Below the pieces are notes generated by a model. It was not told the origin of the DNA, ran no database searches, and saw only the letters and a program-made list of their open reading frames with translations. The position numbers and the translations under genes are program-made. From NCBI RefSeq assembly GCF_040838345.1, contig NZ_JBAKFF010000001.1, forward strand, positions 558,001 through 622,000: 64,000 nucleotides of DNA. The letters are read 5' to 3'. Of the stretch, positions 28,701-36,329 are shown one piece after another. Source of the stretch: Spiribacter sp. 1M189. GTDB taxonomy: Bacteria; Pseudomonadota; Gammaproteobacteria; Nitrococcales; Nitrococcaceae. Each line of letters starts with the position of its first letter. Position 1 is the stretch's first letter.

Positions 28701-29268
28701 GCCAGTGCTGGTCCGCCGCCATTGCCAGCGCCTCGCCACGGGCGCTGCGGAGCTCGTCACGCCCCTCGAGCCAGTCAGCGAGCCAGTCCGGCCGGTAGAC
28801 CTGGTACTGGTCGTAGAGATCCGCCAGGCGCCGGGCGAGCTGGTAGCGTTTGCGCTGGTCCGTATCCCCGGCGAGGAAGCGGATCAGCGGGGCGAACGTC
28901 TCGGGATCGGCGTCGAGCAGGTCGGGCAGCAGTCGGTAGATCCGCCACTGCAGACGTTGCTTCTCGAATGGCGAGGTCTCCGGCACCTCGCTCGCGCCCA
29001 GTACCGTTCGGTAGGACTGCCAGAGGAAGGACTGCGGGAGGACGAAGCGCTGGGCCGCCGCAATGCCGCAACCGGCGGCGTCGGGCGTCTGCTCGGCGGC
29101 GAAGGCGAGCTTGAGCCACTGCGCCATGCCATTGGACTGGATGAGCACGGTCTCGTGCTCCAGCGGGTTGAGTGGATGATCATGCAGGTGAGTGACCGCC
29201 AGATCCCGCAGCGTCTCGAGCCGGTTGGCGTGTATCTGGGCAAAGCCGGGCGGAAAGGCATCGTTCAT
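25768..29268 (-). CDS. recC: Exodeoxyribonuclease V gamma subunit RecC
   Basis: A 1166-residue protein, close to the usual RecC length of about 1120. Recognisable blocks are the N-terminal ETVLIQSNGMAQWLKLAFA, the LTVFGITSMPRPVLEALHAL stretch near 235, IIVMVPDVDAYAPAVEAVFG near 415, and MMPMRSIPFRMVCLLGMNEGDYPR near 685. It is an inactivated helicase-nuclease relative that splits the duplex and recognises Chi. It is first in the recCBD operon. The 90-base gap upstream to sbtB, which is on the same strand, must contain the operon promoter or be transcribed through from it. Confidence 0.95.
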   Translation of the reverse strand: MNDAFPPGFAQIHANRLETLRDLAVTHLHDHPLNPLEHETVLIQSNGMAQWLKLAFAAEQTPDAAGCGIAAAQRFVLPQSFLWQSYRTVLGASEVPETSPFEKQRLQWRIYRLLPDLLDADPETFAPLIRFLAGDTDQRKRYQLARRLADLYDQYQVYRPDWLADWLEGRDELRSARGEALAMAADQHWQPALWRALHADMGEAARTLSRPGIQTRFIAALDAAEPGHFAALPRRLTVFGITSMPRPVLEALHALSRHTQILQLIQNPSGYFWADLIEDRELLRLDRQRHQRRTGTPGHPLLAAWGKQGRDFIGLLAELDEPERYRDWFQSIDLFEPPIGDTTDIESAPLLQQLQQDIYALTPLPAPGEERPLGVDDSIRFHRAHSRQREVEVLHDRLLEAFERADREGHPLRPRDIIVMVPDVDAYAPAVEAVFGTVDSRDARYIPYTIGDRRSRSEAPVAAALARLSDLPNARLTLGDVLDLLEVAPFRRRFGLSEDDVALLRRWCREAGIRWGLDGQQRQRLDLPGAFEQNSWRFGLRRLLLGYAVGSGDAWQGVEPYPEVGSLDAALLGPLRALLDTLEAQLAAFSEPGRPAEWAQRLETLLADCFALEATDELALEARITDALRKWVAACEEAQFDEPVPLAVARDVWLGALEDEGPTQRFLAGRVNICTMMPMRSIPFRMVCLLGMNEGDYPRTRPPADFDLMAASGQYRPGDRSGREDDRYLFLEALLAARERLHLSWIGRNPRDDSELPPSVLVSQLRDHLDRGWRLSGPEGGNRSGRVTASTALTVDHPLQPFSARYTGEGEYFTYAREWETAATDKAALPGDAACPDTLPPPALSDPHPISLRDLSRFLRDPAGHFLAERLKLRFDETGEVTPETEPFELDGLDAHALHEALLAPLRQDPLPDDPAAAIEAAGERLRRAGRLPVGGMGHLLLDEARNGAQQAAARWQRWMAEVAGHEPAQELQLLREVSGQVFRIEDWATGLCRLTDGRLIRLILKAGDTRKDGNPHYPRLIPEWLAHVAINAGSINCETIIVGHDGEYPFPALDTETATERLDWLLAGWIAGLERPLPLPQRTVFRYLAEAHKKPLSAESIAPFYEGNPNQTGEVDYAGSGALRRCFPDAASLLEPRHAEETLFAYWAARLHQPLIDHLGREGEG

Positions 29269-29358
29269 CCGGAGAGCGTTCCATGCCAGCGCGTCATTCG
29301 TCCATCCTAATCGTCTCGCGCGACAACTGCTGACGCAGCCGGATGATGGCGTGCCGGC

Positions 29359-29670
29359 CTAGAAGCGTTCCGCTCGCAGCACCTCGCAGTCGACCACGCT
29401 GACGACGCCAATGTGCCGCTCGACGACCGCGAAGGCGGCATCAAGCAGTGTATCCACACGCTCTGGCCGGACGATGCAGACTACGTTGACCATGCCACCG
29501 ACGCGGCTGATCTGGCCCTCACCGCTCCAGTGGCCGGACCGGCCCGAGCCACCCAGCACCGGCAGCACGCTGAATCCGGTCACGCCGGCCTTGATCAGTG
29601 CCGCACTCAGGCGCTCCTCCATGATCGACTCGATAATGATCTCGACGCGCTTCGCCTTGTGGGTCTGCAT
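29359..29670 (-). CDS. sbtB: PII-like protein SbtB
   Basis: A 103-residue member of the PII superfamily. The pattern VEIIIESIMEERLSAALIKAGVTGFSVLPVLGGSGRSG matches the first half of SbtB-type PII proteins, and VNVVCIVRPERVDTLLDAAFAVVERHIGVVSVVDCEVLR matches the second half with the C-terminal strand. The T-loop (around residues 42-58) is short and Gly/Ser-rich and lacks the uridylylated Tyr of GlnB. Four bases separate it from sbtA. In cyanobacteria SbtB binds adenine nucleotides, including cAMP, and gates SbtA; the same pairing is inferred here. Confidence 0.88.
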   Translation of the reverse strand: MQTHKAKRVEIIIESIMEERLSAALIKAGVTGFSVLPVLGGSGRSGHWSGEGQISRVGGMVNVVCIVRPERVDTLLDAAFAVVERHIGVVSVVDCEVLRAERF

Positions 29671-29674
29671 GGCA

Positions 29675-30655
29675 TCAGCCTCCGGTCAGCGTCTGCGACA
29701 CCGCGAGATAGATCGGGATGCCGAGGGTGAGGTTGAAAGGGAAGGTTACACCCAATGACAGGGTGAGGTAGATGGACGGGTTGGCCTCAGGCAACGCCAC
29801 CCGCATAGCCGCCGGCACCGCGATGTAGGACGCCGACGCCGCCAGCGTCATGAAAAGCAGGACACCGCCCGGGCTCAGCCCGAGCAGCAGGCCCGCGGCG
29901 AGGCCAAACACGGAGCCGATCAGCGGCATCACCAGACCGAAGGCGAACAGACCGGCGGTGAGTACGGATTTCGCCTCGCGCAGGCCGCGTCCGGCCACCA
30001 GCCCCATGTCGAGCAGGAACAGGCAGAGCACACCCTGGAACGGCGCCTGGATGAACGGGGCGATCATGTTCATCCCCTCGTCGCCGGTGATCCAGCCGAT
30101 CAGGAACGAGCCCACCAGCAGCACGATGGAGCCGTTCAGCAGGATCTCGCGGACGAGGCCTTCCTCCATTCCGGCGGATTCCTTGCCAAAGCGGGCGATG
30201 ATCCAGAGCGCCGAGAGGATCGCCGGTGCTTCCATGACCGCGGCCACCGCGACCATGTAGCCCTCCGGCGAGAGCCCGGCGGACTCTGCCACGGAGGTGG
30301 CGGCGACGAAGGTGACGATGGAGATCGAGCCATAGTGACCGGCCACGGCGGCGGCATCGGTGACCGAGAGTTTCGACATCACGCGGAGCAGACCAAAGGC
30401 CACCAGCGGAATGGCGAACGAGAGGATTATGCCCGCGATCAGCGACAGGATCAGGGTGGCATCGACGCCATGCGAGGCCACGCTTGCGCCACCCTTGAAG
30501 CCGATGGCGAACAGCAGGTAGATCGACAGGCCTTTGGCGATGGCCTCGGGAATCGAGAGATCCGATCGGGCAAATGCCGCGAGGACGCCGAGCACGAAGA
30601 AAAGAATGATCGGCGACGTCAGGTTGTTCGCCGCCAGCGCCAGTGTGCCTTCCAT
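29675..30655 (-). CDS. sbtA: Sodium-dependent bicarbonate transporter SbtA
   Basis: A 326-residue membrane protein with about ten spans in two inverted halves. SbtA markers are LTSPIILFFVLGVLAAFARSDL, AIAKGLSIYLLFAIGFKGGA, and AAAVAGHYGSISIVTFVAA. The second half has CLFLLDMGLVAGRGLREAK and ASASYIAVPAAMRVALPEANPS. It takes up HCO3- with Na+. The paired sbtB supports the assignment. In a non-cyanobacterium it may serve carbon fixation or anaplerotic carboxylation; a beta-carbonic anhydrase gene occurs at 52667. Start ATG 30655 has GGGG just upstream. Confidence 0.93.
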   Translation of the reverse strand: MEGTLALAANNLTSPIILFFVLGVLAAFARSDLSIPEAIAKGLSIYLLFAIGFKGGASVASHGVDATLILSLIAGIILSFAIPLVAFGLLRVMSKLSVTDAAAVAGHYGSISIVTFVAATSVAESAGLSPEGYMVAVAAVMEAPAILSALWIIARFGKESAGMEEGLVREILLNGSIVLLVGSFLIGWITGDEGMNMIAPFIQAPFQGVLCLFLLDMGLVAGRGLREAKSVLTAGLFAFGLVMPLIGSVFGLAAGLLLGLSPGGVLLFMTLAASASYIAVPAAMRVALPEANPSIYLTLSLGVTFPFNLTLGIPIYLAVSQTLTGG

Positions 30656-30733
30656 GTCTGCCCCGTCGTTTTTTTAAGGTCGTTGATCGCCTGGATGAAC
30701 GGGGCCAGAGGGTAACCGATCGGGCCGTGGCCG

Positions 30734-32107
30734 TCAGGCTTTGCCGCCGAGCCACTGCTCGGCCCGTTTGCTGTCGGCCAAAGCCGGACCGCCCAGGGCG
30801 AATCCATCGCAGCGGTCGCCTGCGTAATGGATCCAGCGATCGCTATCCAGCTGGTGCCATTCCCCGGCTTCGATCGGTTCACGGACGGCAAGGGGATAAA
30901 GCGTGGTCTTGATGTTGATGGTATCCGGCGTCCCGTCATAGGCGGCATCGCCGCCAGTCAACGACGCCGCGATGATCTCCGCCTGACGGCGAAGAGCCCG
31001 GACGTAGGGCCGAACCGCACCCTGGTATTCAACGCAGTCGCCTAGTGCACGGATGAGCGGGTCGCTGGTGCACAGCTTTGAGTCGACAACGATACCACGC
31101 GAGGTCCGCAGTCCGGCCGCGTCGGCCAGTCCCGTGCTGGGAGCCAGACCCAGTGCACTGATTACGATATCGCCTTGCCAATGGCCGCCGTCGTCGAGGC
31201 GGGCGGAAAAACCCTGCTCGGGATTGCCCACCAGGTTCTGGATGGTTCGCCCGGTATGGATTCGGACATCAGCGAAGGCCAGATGCGAGCGTAGTGCCTC
31301 CGACGCTCCGTGCGGAATGAGTGATGCCAGCAGCCGGTCTGACCGCTCAACCAGGGTGACCTCATGGCCGGCAACGGTGAGGTCGTTGGCAAACTCGCAG
31401 CCGATCAGCCCGCCACCAATAATCAGCACCGACGCTGTTCTGTCATCAATCGTCGAGCGAAGTTGGCGGTAATCATTTAGCGCGTTTACGCTCATCGGCT
31501 GGCCGCTGCTTCCCGGTGGTAGCGGGAGTGGGCGTTGCGTGGCGCCCAGTGCCAGAATTAACTGCGCGTAGGGGACGCCACCCCTCGGCGTCAGCACCCG
31601 CCGTCGCTCCCGGTCGATGCATAGTGCGCGGGTGTGAGCCATTAATGTCACGCCGAGCCTGGCTGCCTGCGCTGTGCCATCATTCAGGATCAAGTCATCG
31701 GGTGTGAGCCCTTCCCCCGCCGCGGTCGAGAGTCGGGGCTTGGGGTAGAAGGCGCCATTGTCCGACGTGATCACCACAATGGCCCGTTCCGGGTCGGCGC
31801 GGCGCAATGCCTCTGCAGCCGCCCAGCCGGCCATGCCCGAGCCGATGATCACGGTCTGGGCGGCGTTCTCGGCGAGCCGGGGGCTTTGCGGCGCATTGGC
31901 CGGTCGCTCCTTGACTGCCTCTTCAAGCGGAACGAAGTCCGCCTTGCTGACGCCGCAGTCGGGACAGACCCAGTCGTCCGGAATGTCTTCGAATCGCGTT
32001 CCCGGTGCCAGGCCTCCGTCCGGGTCGCCCGCGGCCTCATCATAGATATAGCCGCAGACCACACATAGGTACTGGCGGTAGGGCATCTCGCTTTTACCCG
32101 CCGTCAT
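30734..32107 (-). CDS. Rubredoxin-rubredoxin reductase fusion protein
   Basis: A 457-residue two-domain protein. Residues about 11-65 form a rubredoxin, with iron ligands in CVVCGYIYD and [11 protein letters not shown]. Residues about 85-457 form an NAD(P)H-dependent FAD reductase with [16 protein letters not shown], a second dinucleotide motif [17 protein letters not shown], and the flavin-closing [15 protein letters not shown]. It delivers electrons from NAD(P)H through iron to an acceptor, typically an oxygenase or peroxide reductase. It lies 3 bases after the acyl-CoA-dehydrogenase-like flavoprotein gene and is probably its electron partner (inference). The fusion of the two components is less common than separate genes. 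Confidence 0.9.
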   Translation of the reverse strand: MTAGKSEMPYRQYLCVVCGYIYDEAAGDPDGGLAPGTRFEDIPDDWVCPDCGVSKADFVPLEEAVKERPANAPQSPRLAENAAQTVIIGSGMAGWAAAEALRRADPERAIVVITSDNGAFYPKPRLSTAAGEGLTPDDLILNDGTAQAARLGVTLMAHTRALCIDRERRRVLTPRGGVPYAQLILALGATQRPLPLPPGSSGQPMSVNALNDYRQLRSTIDDRTASVLIIGGGLIGCEFANDLTVAGHEVTLVERSDRLLASLIPHGASEALRSHLAFADVRIHTGRTIQNLVGNPEQGFSARLDDGGHWQGDIVISALGLAPSTGLADAAGLRTSRGIVVDSKLCTSDPLIRALGDCVEYQGAVRPYVRALRRQAEIIAASLTGGDAAYDGTPDTINIKTTLYPLAVREPIEAGEWHQLDSDRWIHYAGDRCDGFALGGPALADSKRAEQWLGGKA

Positions 32108-32110
32108 GCC

Positions 32111-33208
32111 TCACGCCGCCTCCAGCCGGGCCAGCTCCTTGCGGATATGCTTGATCGCCGGCGTGACAATGGCAACGAAATACGACTCGCGCAATTTCCG
32201 CTGCACGGCGGAGTCTGCCAGGTAGCCGCGGGCGCCGGCGTGTAGCATTGCCGCCTGCGACGCCCTGAGACTCAGCACCGATGCCCGCTCCCGGACCTGG
32301 AGTACATCCCGGAACAAACGATCGTCGGATCCCGATGCAACCTCCTCGGCCAGGGCGTTCACGGCGCCCCGCAGGTCTTCGAGCTCCGTGCGTAAGGTAT
32401 CCGGCTGCTCATCGAGGAATGCATTGACATGCGCATGCGTCCGGCTCATGTCTTCTATGATGTCGATGCAGGCCGCAATGACGCCGAGCGGCATACCCAT
32501 CTGTAACAAGACGAACCCTGCGCGGATACGCGGCAGGAAGGCTGCGGCATCGTGGCTGATCACGTGATCATCCGGGATAAACACGTCTTTGAAATGGCAT
32601 GCGTAGGTGCCGCTGCCCTCAAGCGCGATGAACTCGGCGCACTGTTTCAGGGAAAAGCCTGCCTGCGCGCAGTCGACCAGCGCCATGACGCGACGGTCGC
32701 TGTCAGGTTCGAGGAACACGGCGGCGAAGACATGATGATCGGCAAGGTTGGAGACCCAGGGCAGGGTTCCATTAGCGAGATAACCACCGTCCACCCGCCT
32801 GACGCGGATTTTAAGCTCCTCGATGGCGGCGACGTTTTTCATGCCATTGGAGAGCCCGGTGCCGCCCAGCAGCCGACCGCTTGCGACCGCTTCGAGCCAC
32901 TTCTCCCGGGTCGCCGCCTCCTCGGCGTTGTCCAGGTACCAGGTCAGTGCGTCGTGGCACCAATGGCAAAAACCGGTCGACATGCAGACGCGGGACACCT
33001 CAGCCATGGCATCGATGGCACTCGCGAAGTCATGCCCTCCGGCCGCCGTGTGGCGGTTATAGAGCCCGTGATCGCCCAGTGTTCGCATGAACCCCTCGGG
33101 ATAAAGCCCATCCCGATCAATCGTTGCCGCGAGCGGTGCAAGCTCCCTCGCGGCGAGTTCGCGGGGGTCACGCGTCCATACCTCGTCGAGTGCGTGTACC
33201 GATTCCAT
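32111..33208 (-). CDS. Acyl-CoA dehydrogenase-family flavoprotein
   Basis: A 365-residue protein of the acyl-CoA dehydrogenase fold: N-terminal helical domain (RELAARELAPLAATIDRDGLYP), middle beta domain (GGTGLSNGMKNVAAIEELKIRVRRVDGGYLANGT, then LPWVSNLADHH), and C-terminal four-helix domain. The sequence around the usual catalytic glutamate is not recognisable. The gene stands with a rubredoxin reductase and an ABC importer rather than fatty-acid genes. Both facts point towards the SfnB/DszC-like branch that uses reduced flavin and oxygen on organosulfur or related compounds. That reading is inferred; an ordinary acyl-CoA dehydrogenase remains possible. It is first in the minus-strand pair and diverges from the ABC transporter. 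Confidence 0.82.
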   Translation of the reverse strand: MESVHALDEVWTRDPRELAARELAPLAATIDRDGLYPEGFMRTLGDHGLYNRHTAAGGHDFASAIDAMAEVSRVCMSTGFCHWCHDALTWYLDNAEEAATREKWLEAVASGRLLGGTGLSNGMKNVAAIEELKIRVRRVDGGYLANGTLPWVSNLADHHVFAAVFLEPDSDRRVMALVDCAQAGFSLKQCAEFIALEGSGTYACHFKDVFIPDDHVISHDAAAFLPRIRAGFVLLQMGMPLGVIAACIDIIEDMSRTHAHVNAFLDEQPDTLRTELEDLRGAVNALAEEVASGSDDRLFRDVLQVRERASVLSLRASQAAMLHAGARGYLADSAVQRKLRESYFVAIVTPAIKHIRKELARLEAA

Positions 33209-33287
33209 TGCTTATCTCTCTGAGCGGCTATGACAGCCCGAAGAGGCTAGAGGCGACCGCTCTGGGACGGAAATATCGAATCCGGCT

Positions 33288-33318
33288 AGCGATATTCCAT
33301 ATTGAGATATCCATCGCT
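33288..33318. promoter_or_regulatory. Imperfect palindrome in the divergent flavoprotein/ABC promoter region
   Basis: Between the starts at 33208 and 33414 lies an AT-richer stretch with the inverted pair AGCGAT (33288-33293) and ATCGCT (33313-33318), enclosing a further ATAT/ATAT pairing. Variants of CGATAT recur nearby (around 33273, 33290 and 33328). This suits a regulator site, such as a LysR-type one, controlling both directions. No regulator gene is adjacent and no family can be named. Confidence 0.45.
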
Positions 33319-33413
33319 TGTTTATAACGATATGCCGAAAAATTCGTTCCGATGCCGTAACCGGTTCCGTACCGTCCCTCCCCATTGGTCAAGCGAACGA
33401 TAAGGCGCAGGTC

Positions 33414-34214
33414 TTGAGTATCAATATTCGTATCGCCGGCGTGTCGCACTGGTTTGCCTCGCCCGAGGACCCGGTGCTCGACGGGGTGAATCTCAACCTC
33501 GATGCCGGACAAACACTGTCAATCGTCGGCGAGAGCGGCTGTGGCAAGTCCACTCTGCTGCACATGATCGCGGGCATGCTGCAGCCACGGACGGGCCGGG
33601 TTTACGTAGGCGGGCAGCCGGCGCTGGCACCCAATCCGCGCTGGAACATCATGTTTCAACGCTCAGCACTCTACCCGTGGCTCACCGTCGTGAAGAATGT
33701 TGCGCTGGGGCTGGAGTTTGCTGGTATCCGAAAGGGCAGACGGGCTCGAGCCCTGGCGATGCTCGAGCGGGTGGGGCTTGCCGACCGAGCGGATGCGCAC
33801 CCCCAGGACCTTTCCGGGGGACAGCAGCAGCGCGTCGCCCTGGCAAGGTCGTTGGTGGTCTCACCCTCCGTGATTCTTTTGGATGAGCCCTTCTCGGCGC
33901 TGGATACGTTTACTCGCAGCGACCTCCAGGCCGAGGTGCTATCGATCGTCGCCGAGCAGGGGATCACGCTGGTCCAGGTGACTCATGACCTGGACGAGGC
34001 GGTGATTATGGGCGACCGAATCGCGGTCATGGAGCGCCACCCCGGCCGGATTCACGGCGTGATCGAAAACCGCATGCCTGCCCCGCGGCAGCCCGGACGG
34101 CCCGGTTTCGCGGAAATGCGTGACGAGTTGCTTGCCGCGTTCGGTCGCGCGCGCCGAAACCCGTTGAGTACTGATACCCGGCCGAGCCAAGCGCCGGTCG
34201 CCGTCAATGCCTGA
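33414..34214 (+). CDS. ABC transporter ATPase, NitT/TauT (nitrate/sulfonate/taurine) type
   Basis: A 266-residue ATPase. Walker A is GESGCGKST (near residue 43), signature LSGGQQQRVALARSLVV near 140, Walker B VILLDEPFSALD, and the switch His in QVTHDLDEAV. It belongs to the SsuB/TauB/NrtD group and energises uptake by the adjacent permease and binding protein. The start is probably TTG at 33414 (SINIRIAGVSHWF) with AAGG about 8 bases upstream; no in-frame ATG precedes the conserved region, so this weak start is an oddity. The stop lies 19 bases before the binding-protein start. Confidence 0.88.
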   Translation: MSINIRIAGVSHWFASPEDPVLDGVNLNLDAGQTLSIVGESGCGKSTLLHMIAGMLQPRTGRVYVGGQPALAPNPRWNIMFQRSALYPWLTVVKNVALGLEFAGIRKGRRARALAMLERVGLADRADAHPQDLSGGQQQRVALARSLVVSPSVILLDEPFSALDTFTRSDLQAEVLSIVAEQGITLVQVTHDLDEAVIMGDRIAVMERHPGRIHGVIENRMPAPRQPGRPGFAEMRDELLAAFGRARRNPLSTDTRPSQAPVAVNA

Positions 34215-34233
34215 TCAGTCAGAGGAAAGGAAG

Positions 34234-35490
34234 ATGACAGAAGAAGACCCGACGGGGCGCGCGCAGAGTCAGTCGGATTGCGGCTGCAGCCGGGTGCTGA
34301 CACCTGATTATGAGATTCGCGCTGGCCGGCGCCGGTTCATGCTTGATGGTCTTGCCGCCATGGGCGGCCTCACCGCCGCAATGACGCTGCCGGTGGGGTT
34401 TTCGCCGGCTCACGCGGAGACTCATCCTGTCCTGCGAATCGGTTACCTGCCGATTACCGATGCCACCTCGCTCCTCACCGCCTACGCGATGGGCTATTAT
34501 CAGGATGAGGGCGTCCAGGCCGAAAAGCCTGAGTTGATCCGAAGCTGGTCGTCATTGGTAGAAGGCTTCGCACGCGACCGTTTCAACCTGGTTCATCTTC
34601 TCAAGCCCATCCCAGTATGGATGCGCTACAACAACGACTTTCCGGTCAAGATAATGGCCTGGGCGCATGTCAATGGCTCGGGGCTGGTCGTGGGCGGGCG
34701 CTCCGATATCGAAAGCTTCGTCGACCTTGGCGGGACGCAGATCGCCGTGCCGTACTGGTACTCGGTGCACAACACGCTCTTGCAGATGGCACTCCGCAAA
34801 GCAGGTCTGGAGCCGGTCATTCAGGCTCAGGAGGCACCGCTCGGCCCGCAGCAGGTCAATCTGCTGATACTGCCGCCGCCGGAGATGCCGGCGAGCCTTG
34901 CGGCAGGGCAGATTGACGGCTACATCGTTGCCGAGCCCTTCAATGCCGCCGGCGAGTTGCTGGCGGGCGGTCGATTGCTGCGGTTTACCGGCGATATGTG
35001 GGAAAACCACCCCTGCTGTGTGGTCTGCATGCATGAGCATCAGGTCAGCGCCAATCCGCAATGGACGCAACGGGTCATCAACGCTGTGGTCCGCGGTGCG
35101 CAGTATGCGCAGAATCACAAGGCGGAGGTCGCGGAGATGCTCTCGCGCGACGGTGAGGGGTATCTGCCGATGCCGGCAGAGGTGGTGCGCCGCGCCATGA
35201 CGCACTACGACACGCCCGAATATCGGGAAACGGGCGCGGTTCAGCACCCGGATTGGGCGACAGGGCGGATCGACTTCTCGCCCTATCCTTATCCCTCGGC
35301 GACCAAGCGGCTCGTCCGGGAGATGAACCAGACGCTCGTCGAAGGCGATCAGACTTTTCTGAATGGCCTGGATCCTGAATTTGTCGCCGATGATCTGGTG
35401 GACTACCGATTCATCGACGAGGCATTGCGGCGGTATCCAGAGGCCGATTATCTGGGCAGTCGCAAACGTCGGGAGCGTCTGGCGCTGTGA
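34234..35490 (+). CDS. ABC transporter substrate-binding protein, NrtA/CmpA-like, Tat-exported
   Basis: A 418-residue binding protein; ATG 34234 follows AGGAAAGGAAG. The N-terminus is long and unusual: it holds a CGC motif (SDCGCSRVL) before a twin-arginine type signal (AGRRRFMLDGLAAMGGLTAA to AHA). The mature domain begins VLRIGYLPITDATSLLTAYAMG, the NrtA/CmpA/SsuA pattern. WENHPCCVVCMHEHQ occupies the place where NrtA proteins read NHPEKV. The cysteine cluster could bind a metal or a thiol ligand (inference). It captures an unidentified small compound, perhaps a sulfonate or other organosulfur molecule given the neighbours. Confidence 0.87.
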   Translation: MTEEDPTGRAQSQSDCGCSRVLTPDYEIRAGRRRFMLDGLAAMGGLTAAMTLPVGFSPAHAETHPVLRIGYLPITDATSLLTAYAMGYYQDEGVQAEKPELIRSWSSLVEGFARDRFNLVHLLKPIPVWMRYNNDFPVKIMAWAHVNGSGLVVGGRSDIESFVDLGGTQIAVPYWYSVHNTLLQMALRKAGLEPVIQAQEAPLGPQQVNLLILPPPEMPASLAAGQIDGYIVAEPFNAAGELLAGGRLLRFTGDMWENHPCCVVCMHEHQVSANPQWTQRVINAVVRGAQYAQNHKAEVAEMLSRDGEGYLPMPAEVVRRAMTHYDTPEYRETGAVQHPDWATGRIDFSPYPYPSATKRLVREMNQTLVEGDQTFLNGLDPEFVADDLVDYRFIDEALRRYPEADYLGSRKRRERLAL

Positions 35491-36299
35491 GTGCGGCCCG
35501 TGGCGCAACACTCCCGCGGTATGCCGGCCTGATGCATTGGCTGCAGCGGATCGGCTATCCGCTTGCCGGTGCGGGAGGCCTGTTGTTCCTCTGGTGGCTT
35601 GGTGGCGTTTACATCGATGCGCAGCCCGATCTCTTCGCCTTCACGCGGTTTGCTCCCTCGGCCGCATTGCCGGCGGCGTGGCAGTTGCTCGTGAGCGGTG
35701 ATCTGCTCAATGCCGCCGCGGCGAGTCTTCAGCGTATTGGTTGGGGGATGTTGATCGCGACGCTGATCGCTGTGCCGGTCGGCATCCTTGTGGGGCTCTC
35801 CGAGGTACTGCAACGCGCGACGTCGTTCCCTTTCCAGCTCCTGCGCATGGTAAGCCCGTTGGCGTGGATGCCGATTGCGGTGATGGTCTTCGCCACCTGG
35901 GACGGGGCGATCATCTTCCTGATTGTTATGGCTGCCATCTGGCCGGTGCTTTTCTCGACCGCCTTCGCGGTCCAGCGCATCGACCCCCTGCATGCCCGCG
36001 TGGCGCGCAATCTCGGTGCCTCCTTCGCGGGCCGGTTGCGACGCCTCATCCTGCCGGCCATCGCACCAGATGTCCTCGCGGGACTGCGGCTTGCGCTGGG
36101 CGTGGCCTGGGTGGTGCTCGTGCCGGCGGAATATCTGGGCGTGACCAGCGGGCTTGGCTACGCCATCAACGATGCCCGGGACATTCTTGCCTATGACCGA
36201 CTCGCCGCTCTGGTCCTGTGGATCGGACTTATCGGTTATCTGCTGGATAGCCTCGTGGTCTTTTTCATGCGGCGTGTCGCATGGCGGCAAACCGCTTAA
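35487..36299 (+). CDS. ABC transporter permease, NitT/TauT type
   Basis: A 270-residue inner-membrane permease with six spans. The start is GTG at 35487, overlapping the binding-protein stop (GTGA). The SsuC/TauC-type coupling loop reads ARVARNLGASFAGRLRRLILPAIAPDVLAGLRLALGVAWVVLVPAEY near residues 170-215. It completes the ABC importer together with the ATPase and binding protein, in the order ATPase, binding protein, permease. The OsmC gene follows after 30 bases and is probably on the same transcript. Substrate is as uncertain as for the binding protein. Confidence 0.9.
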   Translation: MSAARGATLPRYAGLMHWLQRIGYPLAGAGGLLFLWWLGGVYIDAQPDLFAFTRFAPSAALPAAWQLLVSGDLLNAAAASLQRIGWGMLIATLIAVPVGILVGLSEVLQRATSFPFQLLRMVSPLAWMPIAVMVFATWDGAIIFLIVMAAIWPVLFSTAFAVQRIDPLHARVARNLGASFAGRLRRLILPAIAPDVLAGLRLALGVAWVVLVPAEYLGVTSGLGYAINDARDILAYDRLAALVLWIGLIGYLLDSLVVFFMRRVAWRQTA

Positions 36300-36329
36300 T
36301 CACTCAGTACTGTCAAGGGAGACGATCCG

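Noticed and set aside
26545-29310. A 921-codon open frame on the plus strand through recC
   Set aside because: It is antisense to an unambiguous RecC reading, has no recognisable domain and shows the repetitive residue bias of an antisense frame in GC-rich DNA.
30656-30740. Protein-like reading (GHGPIGYPLAPFIQAINDLK) in another frame after the rubredoxin reductase
   Set aside because: The reductase has a natural C-terminus and this frame has no start, ribosome site or upstream homology.
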